This document shows, piece after piece, positions 41,381 through 48,757 of a DNA stretch of 64,000 nt. A program made the translations under genes and the position numbers. The DNA is from an uncultured Muribaculaceae bacterium. GTDB taxonomy: Bacteria > Bacteroidota > Bacteroidia > Bacteroidales > Muribaculaceae. The DNA lies in contig CALUMX010000010.1 of NCBI GenBank assembly GCA_944321875.1, positions 1 to 64,000 of the forward strand, written 5' to 3'. Position 1 is the stretch's first letter, and each line of letters opens with the position of its first letter. The notes beneath the pieces are model-generated. The model made no database searches and was not told the origin of the DNA. It was given only the letters and a program-made list of their open reading frames with translations.

Positions 41381-43795
41381 TTATTTTCGAACTCGGATTT
41401 TATAAAAAATGGCGTAGAGAGCCGGAGTGACAAAAAGAGTCAGCAGCGTGACGAACGACAGACCGAACACGATGGTAGCGGCCATGCCTCCAAACACCAC
41501 ATCAAACAACAGCGGAATACTACCGAACACCGTTGTCAGCGCAGCCATCAGCACAGGGCGTGCTCTCGACACGGTTGCCTCAACCACTGCCGTATAGCCG
41601 TCGTCACCCGACCGCAACCGGCAATTGACCTCATCAAGCAAGACAATGACATTCTTCACAATCATACCCAGCAGACCGAGCCATCCAGCGATACAGAAGA
41701 AGCTGAACTGGAATCCCGTCACCAGCATACCCAGCACCATTCCGATGAGCGACAACGGAAGAATCAGGAAGATGATAAGCGGCTGACGGAAATTGCCGAA
41801 GAGCATCACCAGAATGATGACAAGCATCACAATTGCCAACGGGAAATATTTCACGAGAGCGGCCATTGCCTCCTTCTGGTCCTTGTATTGCGAATCCCAG
41901 AAGAATGTGTATCCCTCCTGCAGTTTCATCGACTCAATCTCCTCTCGGATTTCAGAATGCACCTCTTTCATCGTATGGCCGGCCTTCACGTCACACTGCG
42001 CCGCCATCGAAAGCTCACGGTTGTAGGTGCGGACTAGAGGAAATTCCCAGTCAAGACGAATGCCGTCGGTCACTTGGGCAAGAGGTGCGGAATTCTTGCC
42101 GTTCCACACCGGAAGGTCCTCCAGACTCTCCGTATCCCACGAACGGTTTTCCTCCGAGCGCAGCAATACGGGCACCTTCTTGTCGGCATCGCGGTAGATA
42201 CCCACCGCCCTACCGTCATTGATGGACTTCACCGCATTCATCATGTCGTCGCGGCCGATGTTCAACCGTCCTGCACGGATAGGGTCATAGTCGGCACGTA
42301 TCATCAAAGCCTTGTTTCCCCACTCGTTGCGCGCATTGAGCACCTTTGGATTCTTGCGCATGATACCGATTGCCACATTCGTCAGCGAATCAAGCACGGC
42401 CGGGTCTTTTCCGCAGAAACGAGCCTCGATAAGCGCCTGAGGTATGGAATTAATCTCAAATCGGTTCACACGGATAAGCGCATCGGGGAACTTCGCCGGC
42501 AGGCTGCCGTAGAGACGTTCCTGCAACTCACCCGACACTTCCGGGCTGTCAGCCTCAACCAGGCACTGCGCATAGTTAGGCTGCGGTCCATAGGCCGAAT
42601 TGGCCAGATAGTAGCGTGGCGGTGTCTGTCCGACATACGAGGAAACTTTCTTGACGCCCTCCATACCTTCCAGATAATCCAGCATCCGAGCCATCTGTTG
42701 TTCCGTCTCCTCGAAGCGGGTGCCCTCAGGCATCCACATGTCAATGGTGAAATACTGCTTGTTGAGCAGCGGCATAAACTGTTGCGGAATAAACCGGAAT
42801 CCCCAGCCTGCCAGCAACAACAGCACCACCATCGAGCCGGTCACCCAATAGCGGTGGCGGATTGTCCAGCCCAATGCCTTACGGAACATATCGTAGACCT
42901 TTCCGTTAAACAGTTCGGCTTTCAGTTCCTCCGGCCGCGGACGACGCACGAATTCCTGCACGAAAAACACGTTTTGCGTAATCGCAAGCACCCAGCTCAG
43001 CAGAAGGGAAACGGCGATGACAATGAACAGCGAGGAAAGTATCTCTCCCGTAATATGAGGCGACAGATAGACCGGCAAAAAGGTCAACACAGCTATCAGC
43101 GTCGCACCGAGCAACGGCATCGACGTTGCCTTGACGGCCGCCTGTATGGCCTGCCGCTTTCGCATTCCGCGCTGCATGTTGACCAGCGTGGCATCGTAGA
43201 CCACAATCGCATTGTCGACAAGCATTCCCATCGCTATGATAATGGCGGCGAGCGACATGCGCTGAAGGGCAATACCCGTTGCCTCCATATAGATAAGCGT
43301 TCCCAGGATGGAGAATATCAATCCGCTACCGATAAGGAATCCGTTCTTGAATCCGATAAAAAACAGCAACACACCCACCACCGTAATCACCGACAGGATG
43401 AGGTTCATCACGAAGCCGTCATTAGCGACATCCGACTCATAACCCTGGTCATAGATAATATCCAAATCATAACCGGCGGGCAAGGTCTCCTTTATCGTAT
43501 CAAGCCGGTCGGCCACCAGCTGAGCCATCTCCACCACATTTCCGTCCGACACCGTCGAAATGGCAATGCCGACCGCAGGTACTCCGTCCACAGTCATCTT
43601 GCTCCGCGCCGGACGCACGTAGCTCTCGCTGATGTCGGCAATCTCTCCCAAACGGAAATATTCCCCGCTTTTCGCGACCACCGTCAGATTCTGCAGCTCT
43701 TCCAGACTCGAGAAACTGCCGCCTGCCACCACCAGCAACAGCAGCAGCCAGCTGAACGCCCTGTTTCTCAAAAAAAACGTTGCTATTCTCTCCAT
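41381..43795 (-). CDS. RND efflux pump with large internal deletion
   Basis: This 804-residue protein is an AcrB/MexB-like (HAE1) RND transporter, normally about 1020-1050 residues. The first membrane helix (FFLRNRAFSWLLLLLVVAGG, residues ~7-26) is intact but then runs straight into SSLEELQNLTVVAKSGEYFRLGEIADISE, which in complete relatives lies some 200-240 residues later. The first part of the porter domain (PN1 and most of PN2) is therefore absent, without a frameshift. Helices 2-6 follow, with GMLVDNAIVVYDATL retaining the proton-relay Asp region of helix 4, and the second half is complete. Loss of PN1, which lines the pore and funnel, should abolish or change transport. The upstream adaptor gene is intact, the downstream TolC-like gene is truncated. 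Confidence 0.88.
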   Translation of the reverse strand: MERIATFFLRNRAFSWLLLLLVVAGGSFSSLEELQNLTVVAKSGEYFRLGEIADISESYVRPARSKMTVDGVPAVGIAISTVSDGNVVEMAQLVADRLDTIKETLPAGYDLDIIYDQGYESDVANDGFVMNLILSVITVVGVLLFFIGFKNGFLIGSGLIFSILGTLIYMEATGIALQRMSLAAIIIAMGMLVDNAIVVYDATLVNMQRGMRKRQAIQAAVKATSMPLLGATLIAVLTFLPVYLSPHITGEILSSLFIVIAVSLLLSWVLAITQNVFFVQEFVRRPRPEELKAELFNGKVYDMFRKALGWTIRHRYWVTGSMVVLLLLAGWGFRFIPQQFMPLLNKQYFTIDMWMPEGTRFEETEQQMARMLDYLEGMEGVKKVSSYVGQTPPRYYLANSAYGPQPNYAQCLVEADSPEVSGELQERLYGSLPAKFPDALIRVNRFEINSIPQALIEARFCGKDPAVLDSLTNVAIGIMRKNPKVLNARNEWGNKALMIRADYDPIRAGRLNIGRDDMMNAVKSINDGRAVGIYRDADKKVPVLLRSEENRSWDTESLEDLPVWNGKNSAPLAQVTDGIRLDWEFPLVRTYNRELSMAAQCDVKAGHTMKEVHSEIREEIESMKLQEGYTFFWDSQYKDQKEAMAALVKYFPLAIVMLVIILVMLFGNFRQPLIIFLILPLSLIGMVLGMLVTGFQFSFFCIAGWLGLLGMIVKNVIVLLDEVNCRLRSGDDGYTAVVEATVSRARPVLMAALTTVFGSIPLLFDVVFGGMAATIVFGLSFVTLLTLFVTPALYAIFYKIRVRK

Positions 43796-43805
43796 CTTAT
43801 CTCTC

Positions 43806-44843
43806 CTATTTCTGAACAGTTATTTTTTCACCTTCCGACAGATAGTTCAGTCTGGAGGCCGCAAGCACATCCGTTTCCTTCAGGCCCGACAGCACTTCCA
43901 CCTTATCGCCTTTTCTCAACTTGCCCAAAGTGACCGGGCGGCGCTTGACCGTTGCAGAATCCGACACCAGCCAGACGTACGCTCCCATTTCCTGATTCTG
44001 GCAAACAGCGTTTTGAGGTATGCCGAGGGGAGCTGTCTCCTTACCCGCGGATGCATCCGAGCGGATGGACAGCTCTCCCGACATTCCACCCATCAATGTG
44101 TTTTCATGGTTATTGAGAATTGCGGTAAATAGATAAGATATGTTATTATTACTTGTGGTCTGTGTAATGAAAATCTCTTCCGGCGTAAAGACCCGGTCGC
44201 CGGTCGCATTGAAACGCACCGAGCACCGTTTCCCCTCATCCTCACGGGCGGCCATTGCCATATCCTCCGGAACGTAAGCCTCCACCTTGATTTTCGACAG
44301 GTCGATGAATTCCACAACCGGATAGGATGCCTGCACTTCCTGATAGCGTTCGATGTTAACCGACTGCACATAACCGTCAAACGGCGCATACAGCCGCGTG
44401 TCGCTCAGGTCGTTGACCGCCGCGTCATAGTCAGCCTTCGCCTTCTCATAATCGGCCTTTGCCTTGACATAGTTCATCTCGGAGATATTATCCTGCTTGT
44501 AAAGGTTGGTGATACGGCGATAGTCGGCTTCCGCCTGACGGAAAACTGCCTCCGCACGTTGCTTGCGCACCACGAAGTCACGGTCGTCAATCGCAGCAAT
44601 CAGCTGCCCCTTTCTGAAATACATACCGGCCTGGACTCCAAACTCCGAGACCTTGCCTCCGACGCGGAACGACAATGCGGTGGAGCGGTAAGGTTCTGAA
44701 ATAAACGTGTAGCTGCGTTCTGTCGTGGGCTGCAACCGCTGAGGGCTGACCACGCTTACTGCCACCGGGGCTTCATTGTCCTCCGGCTGGCGTCCGCACG
44801 ACACCAGGCAAAGGCTCATCATCAAAATAACGGTTTTTCTCAT
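43806..44843 (-). CDS. RND-type membrane fusion lipoprotein (AcrA-like)
   Basis: This 345-residue periplasmic adaptor lipoprotein has the lipobox LCLVSC (Cys16) when started at ATG 44843; an in-frame ATG at 44867 would add eight residues before the signal. It contains the lipoyl half VGGKVSEFGVQAGMYFRKGQLIAAIDD, a shortened coiled-coil hairpin (residues ~85-130), the second lipoyl half LYAPFDGYVQSVNIERYQEV, a beta-barrel and a membrane-proximal domain with GAYVWLVSDSATVKRRPVTLG. All parts look intact. It is first in the operon with the deleted RND pump ten bases downstream. Confidence 0.9.
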   Translation of the reverse strand: MRKTVILMMSLCLVSCGRQPEDNEAPVAVSVVSPQRLQPTTERSYTFISEPYRSTALSFRVGGKVSEFGVQAGMYFRKGQLIAAIDDRDFVVRKQRAEAVFRQAEADYRRITNLYKQDNISEMNYVKAKADYEKAKADYDAAVNDLSDTRLYAPFDGYVQSVNIERYQEVQASYPVVEFIDLSKIKVEAYVPEDMAMAAREDEGKRCSVRFNATGDRVFTPEEIFITQTTSNNNISYLFTAILNNHENTLMGGMSGELSIRSDASAGKETAPLGIPQNAVCQNQEMGAYVWLVSDSATVKRRPVTLGKLRKGDKVEVLSGLKETDVLAASRLNYLSEGEKITVQK

Positions 44844-44887
44844 CTCTTTAAATCGAACTTTTTCCAAAAACTTCTATTGATTCGCTG

Positions 44888-44962
44888 CAAAAATAAGCGG
44901 CTCTCCGCACCGCCGCCAGCCTTTTTTTACCCAACCGTCAATTCCACCTGCCCAACCGTCAA
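44888..44962 (-). promoter_or_regulatory. Promoter and 21-bp-spaced direct repeats upstream of the RND operon
   Basis: On the minus strand TATTTTTG (44895-44888) is a consensus -7 element with no good -33 box. Upstream of it lie two exact 12-base direct repeats, CCCAACCGTCAA on the plus strand at 44930-44941 and 44951-44962, 21 bases apart, i.e. two helical turns. This is the geometry of sites for AraC-type activators. The same gap serves the divergent operon at 45085. Confidence 0.6.
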
Positions 44963-45042
44963 ATCGGACATCTGAAACAATTTCCATCCTTTTTATATTC
45001 AAAAAAATTCGGATTACTTATGTTTTTATGAATAATTTATCG

Positions 45043-45050
45043 TACCTTTA
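45043..45050 (+). promoter_or_regulatory. Likely -7 element of the seven-gene envelope operon
   Basis: TACCTTTA differs from TAnnTTTG only at the last base. A T-run at 45023-45027 is a poor -33 box at short spacing. Start near 45057 leaves a leader of about 28 bases before the ATG at 45085. Weak support. Confidence 0.4.
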
Positions 45051-45084
45051 TCTCAATGAATTAACTTAAAATACCATTTATTCT

Positions 45085-45573
45085 ATGACAAAAAAGTTAT
45101 TTTTATTTGTCGTCGCCTTGCTGCTATGCGTGGTGCCGATAGAAGCAAAAAAACAATCAGGGGAAACGTTGACTTATGAGATTGAAGGCGCGGGAACGGG
45201 GACGCAAGGCACTTATCTCGTAAAAGTGTGGGCCCTGACTTCCGACAACAAACCCAGCGATGATTTACTGATGAAATGTGCGGTACACGGTGTACTGTTC
45301 CGTGGTTTTGCCAACAAAGAACTCCGCCAAAGCCAGAAGCCGCTGGCAGGCTCTCCCATGGCAGAGCAACAGCACGTTGACTTCTTCACCGACTTCTTTG
45401 CCGACGGCGGACTTTACAAGTCATACGCCACGATGGTCTCCGGCCAGCGCGAGGTCGTCAAAATCGCCAAAAGGAAATATAAAGTGGGGGCTGTCGTAAC
45501 CGTCAACAAGGAGCAGCTGCTGAAAGACCTGCAGGCTGCCGGAATTATTAAAGGACTTAATACAGGATTCTGA
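45085..45573 (+). CDS. Small exported protein, first of a paralogous pair
   Basis: This 162-residue protein has a signal peptide (KKLFLFVVALLLCVVPIEA) and no lipobox. The mature part reads TYEIEGAGTGTQGTYLVKVWAL, then AVHGVLFRGFANKELRQSQKPL, then FFTDFFADGGLYKSYATMV and a C-terminal VGAVVTVNKEQLLKDLQAAGII. The same order of motifs recurs in the protein at 46322 (AVRDIIFKGV, KPLIF, FNQFFADGGAYEAYVT, YGVVVRVLRADLRQRL), so the two are paralogues. The fold, a helix followed by strands that end in VxV...LxxxLxxxxI, recalls the N-terminal domains of FlgT/LPP20-type lipoproteins, but I cannot place it in a named family. It is first in the operon and one base from the next gene. Confidence 0.75.
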   Translation: MTKKLFLFVVALLLCVVPIEAKKQSGETLTYEIEGAGTGTQGTYLVKVWALTSDNKPSDDLLMKCAVHGVLFRGFANKELRQSQKPLAGSPMAEQQHVDFFTDFFADGGLYKSYATMVSGQREVVKIAKRKYKVGAVVTVNKEQLLKDLQAAGIIKGLNTGF

Positions 45574-45574
45574 C

Positions 45575-46309
45575 ATGAAACGACTATTTTTCATTCTAAT
45601 TGCCACATTCTCGCTCTGTTTCAGCGCAATGGCCGCCAACCCGGAAAACGGCTACGTGCTGCTCAACAACGGTACGATGATTAAAGGCACCGTGACTAAA
45701 GACAAATCCGGACAAAGCGTCACCATCGTCACAGACAACAACAAGGTCTACACCTATCGCATGACCGAAGTGAACCGTATCGTAGAAAGCGATCCCACGG
45801 CCTCCATGCCGCGAGGGAAACGCACCTACAACACTTATTACGAATACGACCGTGGCTTCTGGTTCGGCTTCGACCTCTACGGAGGTATCTCGACCAACGT
45901 CAACTCCAGCAACCGTGGCAACAGCGGTATTACGGAATTGGACGCCACTATCGGCTACCGCGTCAACGAATTCTTCCGCTTCGGCGTGGGTGCGGGATTC
46001 CGCTATTACACCAATAGCAGCAACATCCGTGAGAAAAGCGGAGCCTGGGCATTCCCGGTTTTCCTCAACGTCAGAGGCAATCTGATTCCCGGCTACGAGC
46101 GTAAGGTCGTACCTTACTACTCTCTATCGTCAGGAGTCACCATCCAGGACGGCTTTATGATACGGCCTACCATCGGAGCTCGCTTCGGCGCTCTCCGCCG
46201 CTCTGCCTTCCTGCTGGGTCTTTCCTATAACGGACAAACACTCAAGGACCCGCTGTCGAAAACGCGCTTCCAGTCGTTTGTCACACTTAATATCGGTTAT
46301 GAATTCTAA
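45575..46309 (+). CDS. Outer-membrane beta-barrel protein with SH3-like N-domain
   Basis: This 244-residue protein has a signal peptide (KRLFFILIATFSLCFSAMA), then a short SH3-like segment GYVLLNNGTMIKGTVTKDKSGQSVTIVTDNNKVYTYRMTEV (residues ~25-65), then alternating hydrophobic beta strands (FWFGFDLYGGI, ELDATIGYRV, FRFGVGAGFRYY, AFPVFLNVRGN, IRPTIGARFG, AFLLGLSYNG) and a C-terminal aromatic residue in FVTLNIGYEF, the signal for outer-membrane insertion. It is consistent with an eight-stranded barrel. It stands between the two paralogous small exported proteins and may anchor them. Function unknown. Confidence 0.78.
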   Translation: MKRLFFILIATFSLCFSAMAANPENGYVLLNNGTMIKGTVTKDKSGQSVTIVTDNNKVYTYRMTEVNRIVESDPTASMPRGKRTYNTYYEYDRGFWFGFDLYGGISTNVNSSNRGNSGITELDATIGYRVNEFFRFGVGAGFRYYTNSSNIREKSGAWAFPVFLNVRGNLIPGYERKVVPYYSLSSGVTIQDGFMIRPTIGARFGALRRSAFLLGLSYNGQTLKDPLSKTRFQSFVTLNIGYEF

Positions 46310-46321
46310 ACACTTACGACT

Positions 46322-46810
46322 ATGAGATACTATTTAGGCATCTTGCTTACTGCAATCATACTCCTGCTTCCATCCTGCCGTAAAGACATGACGGTGGGTC
46401 GTGAGGCGGCATTTGTCTCATTCGAGACGGAAATCCTCAGTACAGAGCTGGACGGTTCCTACACGCTGCGCGCCTGGGGCAGCGGACGCGACAAGGCGGA
46501 TGCCATCGAGCAGGCAAAAAAGAACGCCGTACGCGACATTATTTTCAAGGGTGTCAACAAAGGCCCGGCGGGAGCAAAGGTGAAACCGCTGATTTTCGAG
46601 GTAAACGCTCAAGAGAAATATGAGTTCTACTTCAACCAGTTCTTTGCCGACGGTGGTGCTTACGAGGCATACGTCACAAGCGAGGATGAGAACCGCACCT
46701 CACGCGTCCAAAGCAAGAGCAACACACAGTATAATTATGGTGTAGTTGTCCGCGTTCTGCGCGCCGACCTCCGCCAGCGACTCATTGACGATGATATCAT
46801 CAAACCTTAA
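46322..46810 (+). CDS. Small lipoprotein, second of a paralogous pair (FlgT/LPP20-like)
   Basis: This 162-residue lipoprotein has the lipobox LLPSC (Cys19). The mature sequence SYTLRAWGSGRDKADAIEQAKKNAVRDIIFKG has the pattern of repeated Ala-rich helix after a strand seen in FlgT N-terminal and LPP20 lipoprotein domains. FNQFFADGGAYEAYVT and YGVVVRVLRADLRQRLIDDDII match the paralogue at 45085. Both keep FFADGG exactly. One paralogue is lipidated and the other soluble, which suggests a pair working on either side of the periplasm. It is followed by the DUF6175-like gene after 15 bases. Confidence 0.78.
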   Translation: MRYYLGILLTAIILLLPSCRKDMTVGREAAFVSFETEILSTELDGSYTLRAWGSGRDKADAIEQAKKNAVRDIIFKGVNKGPAGAKVKPLIFEVNAQEKYEFYFNQFFADGGAYEAYVTSEDENRTSRVQSKSNTQYNYGVVVRVLRADLRQRLIDDDIIKP

Positions 46811-46825
46811 TAACATCTGAACGTT

Positions 46826-47779
46826 ATGAAAAAATTTCTTTTTACAATAATCACGCTCCTGGCTTTCCCGCTGATGATGACGGGACAGGCCAAGAAACCC
46901 ACCATCATGGTCATTCCTGCCGACGTATGGTGTTCGCAAAACGGATATATGACAACCTACGACAATCAGGGAGTGGAAACCGCCGTTCCTGATTACGAGA
47001 AGGCGGTACAGAACGACATGAACCTCATGAACGCCATCTCCAAGGTTGGCGCGCTCATGGCCGAACGCGGACTGCCACTCAAGGACCTGGCAGCCACCAT
47101 CCGCTCCATCCAGCAAACCAGCGCGGAGGATGCCATGACGGTCAGCCGCACATCGGGCGCTACCATCGCTGAATCTCCGCTGGAGAAACTGCTCAACCGT
47201 GCGAAGGCCGACATTCTTGTCGAACTGTCCTGGTCAATCAATCAAGTCGGTCCGAAACAATCAGTCACCTACATGCTCCGCGGCATTGACGCCTATACCC
47301 ACAAGCAGGTCGCTGCCGCTCAAGGCACAGGCGCTCCGTCCTTCTCAGCCGAGACTCCGGTTCTGATTGAGGAAGCCGTACTTGAGAACATGGACAACTT
47401 CATCTCCCAGCTTCAGGCTCATTTCGACGACCTGCTGACCAATGGCCGTGAGGTGAGTGTCAACATCCGCGTCTTCGACAATGGCTCCGGCCTCTCGCTT
47501 GAGGATGAGTACGACGGTATGGAGCTGATTGACATCATCGACGAATGGATGGCAGCCAACACAGTGGAGCACCGTTACAGCCTGACGGACGCCACAGAGA
47601 ACGTAATGCGCTTCGAACAGGTGCGCATCCCGCTTTACCGCTCTAACGGCATGCCGATGGATACCCGACGCTTTGTCACCGAATTGCGCCAGTATCTGCG
47701 CCAGTCGCCTTACAACATTGAATCCAAAATCATTACCCGCGGCTTAGGACAAGCCGACTTGATTTTAGGTGAGAAGTAA
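46826..47779 (+). CDS. DUF6175-like exported protein
   Basis: This 317-residue protein has a signal peptide (KKFLFTIITLLAFPLMMTGQ). The sequence KPTIMVIPADVWCSQNGYM begins the mature part, followed by LMNAISKVGALMAERGLPLKDLAATIRSI and KADILVELSWSINQVGPKQSVTYMLRGIDAYTHKQVAAAQGTG. I recognise this as the DUF6175 type of Bacteroidales. The layout (a short parallel strand, helices with a disordered insertion, then strands describing a total and a change) resembles the CsgG/LpoB/TolB-N fold, which forms outer-membrane-linked assembly factors. It is probably periplasmic. The resemblance is by eye and the function unknown. Confidence 0.75.
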   Translation: MKKFLFTIITLLAFPLMMTGQAKKPTIMVIPADVWCSQNGYMTTYDNQGVETAVPDYEKAVQNDMNLMNAISKVGALMAERGLPLKDLAATIRSIQQTSAEDAMTVSRTSGATIAESPLEKLLNRAKADILVELSWSINQVGPKQSVTYMLRGIDAYTHKQVAAAQGTGAPSFSAETPVLIEEAVLENMDNFISQLQAHFDDLLTNGREVSVNIRVFDNGSGLSLEDEYDGMELIDIIDEWMAANTVEHRYSLTDATENVMRFEQVRIPLYRSNGMPMDTRRFVTELRQYLRQSPYNIESKIITRGLGQADLILGEK

Positions 47780-47805
47780 AACCTGTCACTCAAAATTACA
47801 ACAAA

Positions 47806-48747
47806 ATGAAAGCTATAAGAAAACATATATTTGCGCTCCTGCTTGCCGGAGCCATGCCGGCACTGGCAAGTGCGGCCGACTGCGAGCTCACGATAACCAC
47901 GCTCCCGGTCGAGCAGCCGAATCCGATTCCGGAGGCCGTCAACGATATGCTGATGACACGGCTTTCCTCTGTTCTCTCCCGCACGGGTGTAGAAACAGGC
48001 TACGGTTTCAGCCAATTCTTCATTACCGGAAAATTCAACGACTACTACAGTGACGTTGTCCCCGGACCGCCTAAATCGTTTGCCCTGCATACGCAGCTGA
48101 CCCTCTATGTCGGCGACATTCTCAACCAGTCGACCTATGCCACCTGCGGATTCGAACTGCGGGGTGTGGGCACCAGCGACCAGCGTGCCTTCATCAATGC
48201 CATGTCGGGCATCAACGCCAACAATCCGAAACTGGAGAAATTTATTGACGATGCCAAAGTCAAGATTATCGACTATTACGACAAAAATTACCCGAACATT
48301 CTGGCCAAGGCTCGACAGGCCTCTGCCATGCGCAACTATGAGGAAGCCCTGATGTATTCCACCTCCATCCCGGAATGCTCCAAGGGCTATGCGGAAGCCA
48401 CCGAGGCAACTCTCAGCATCTATCAGGCCTACATCGACTACGAGGGACGCATGCTGCTGACAGCAGCCCAGGGAGCCTGGGCCGCCGACCCTGACCGCAA
48501 GGGTGCGGTTGCTGCTTACGGCTACCTCCGTCAGATTGACCCGAATGCAAGCTGTTTCGCAGAAGCACAGAAGCTAATGAACGAAATCAAGACCGTCGTA
48601 AAGGAAAACTGGGATTTCGACCACAAGCAGAAATACCTGGATGAAATCAATCTGAAACTCCAAATGATTAACGCAGCGCGTGAAGTGGGCGTAGCCTACG
48701 GTTCACACCAACAACCTCAAACAACCAATTTAATGTGGTTAAAATAG
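47806..48747 (+). CDS. Exported protein of unknown function (CsgG/LpoB-like start)
   Basis: This 313-residue protein has a signal peptide (IRKHIFALLLAGAMPALASA). The mature part begins CELTITTLPVEQPNPIPEAVNDMLMTRLSSVLSRTGVETGYGFSQFFITGKF and continues with SFALHTQLTLYVGDILNQSTYATCGFELRGVG, a strand-helix-strand pattern like the nucleotide-free TolB-N/CsgG fold of assembly lipoproteins. The second half is helical, possibly TPR-like (MRNYEEALMYSTSIPECSKGYAEA, DPDRKGAVAAYGYLRQIDPNASCFAEA). No known family name can be given. It is 26 bases after the DUF6175-like gene and 10 bases before the WG-repeat gene. Confidence 0.7.
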   Translation: MKAIRKHIFALLLAGAMPALASAADCELTITTLPVEQPNPIPEAVNDMLMTRLSSVLSRTGVETGYGFSQFFITGKFNDYYSDVVPGPPKSFALHTQLTLYVGDILNQSTYATCGFELRGVGTSDQRAFINAMSGINANNPKLEKFIDDAKVKIIDYYDKNYPNILAKARQASAMRNYEEALMYSTSIPECSKGYAEATEATLSIYQAYIDYEGRMLLTAAQGAWAADPDRKGAVAAYGYLRQIDPNASCFAEAQKLMNEIKTVVKENWDFDHKQKYLDEINLKLQMINAAREVGVAYGSHQQPQTTNLMWLK

Positions 48748-48757
48748 TCACATCAAT

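Noticed and set aside
42074..43933. 619-codon open frame on the plus strand opposite the RND gene
   Set aside because: Low-complexity, His/Gln/Arg-rich translation; the opposite strand encodes clear RND motifs throughout.
44930..44962. Direct repeats as the start of a CRISPR array
   Set aside because: Only two 12-base copies with a 9-base gap; no cas genes in the window.
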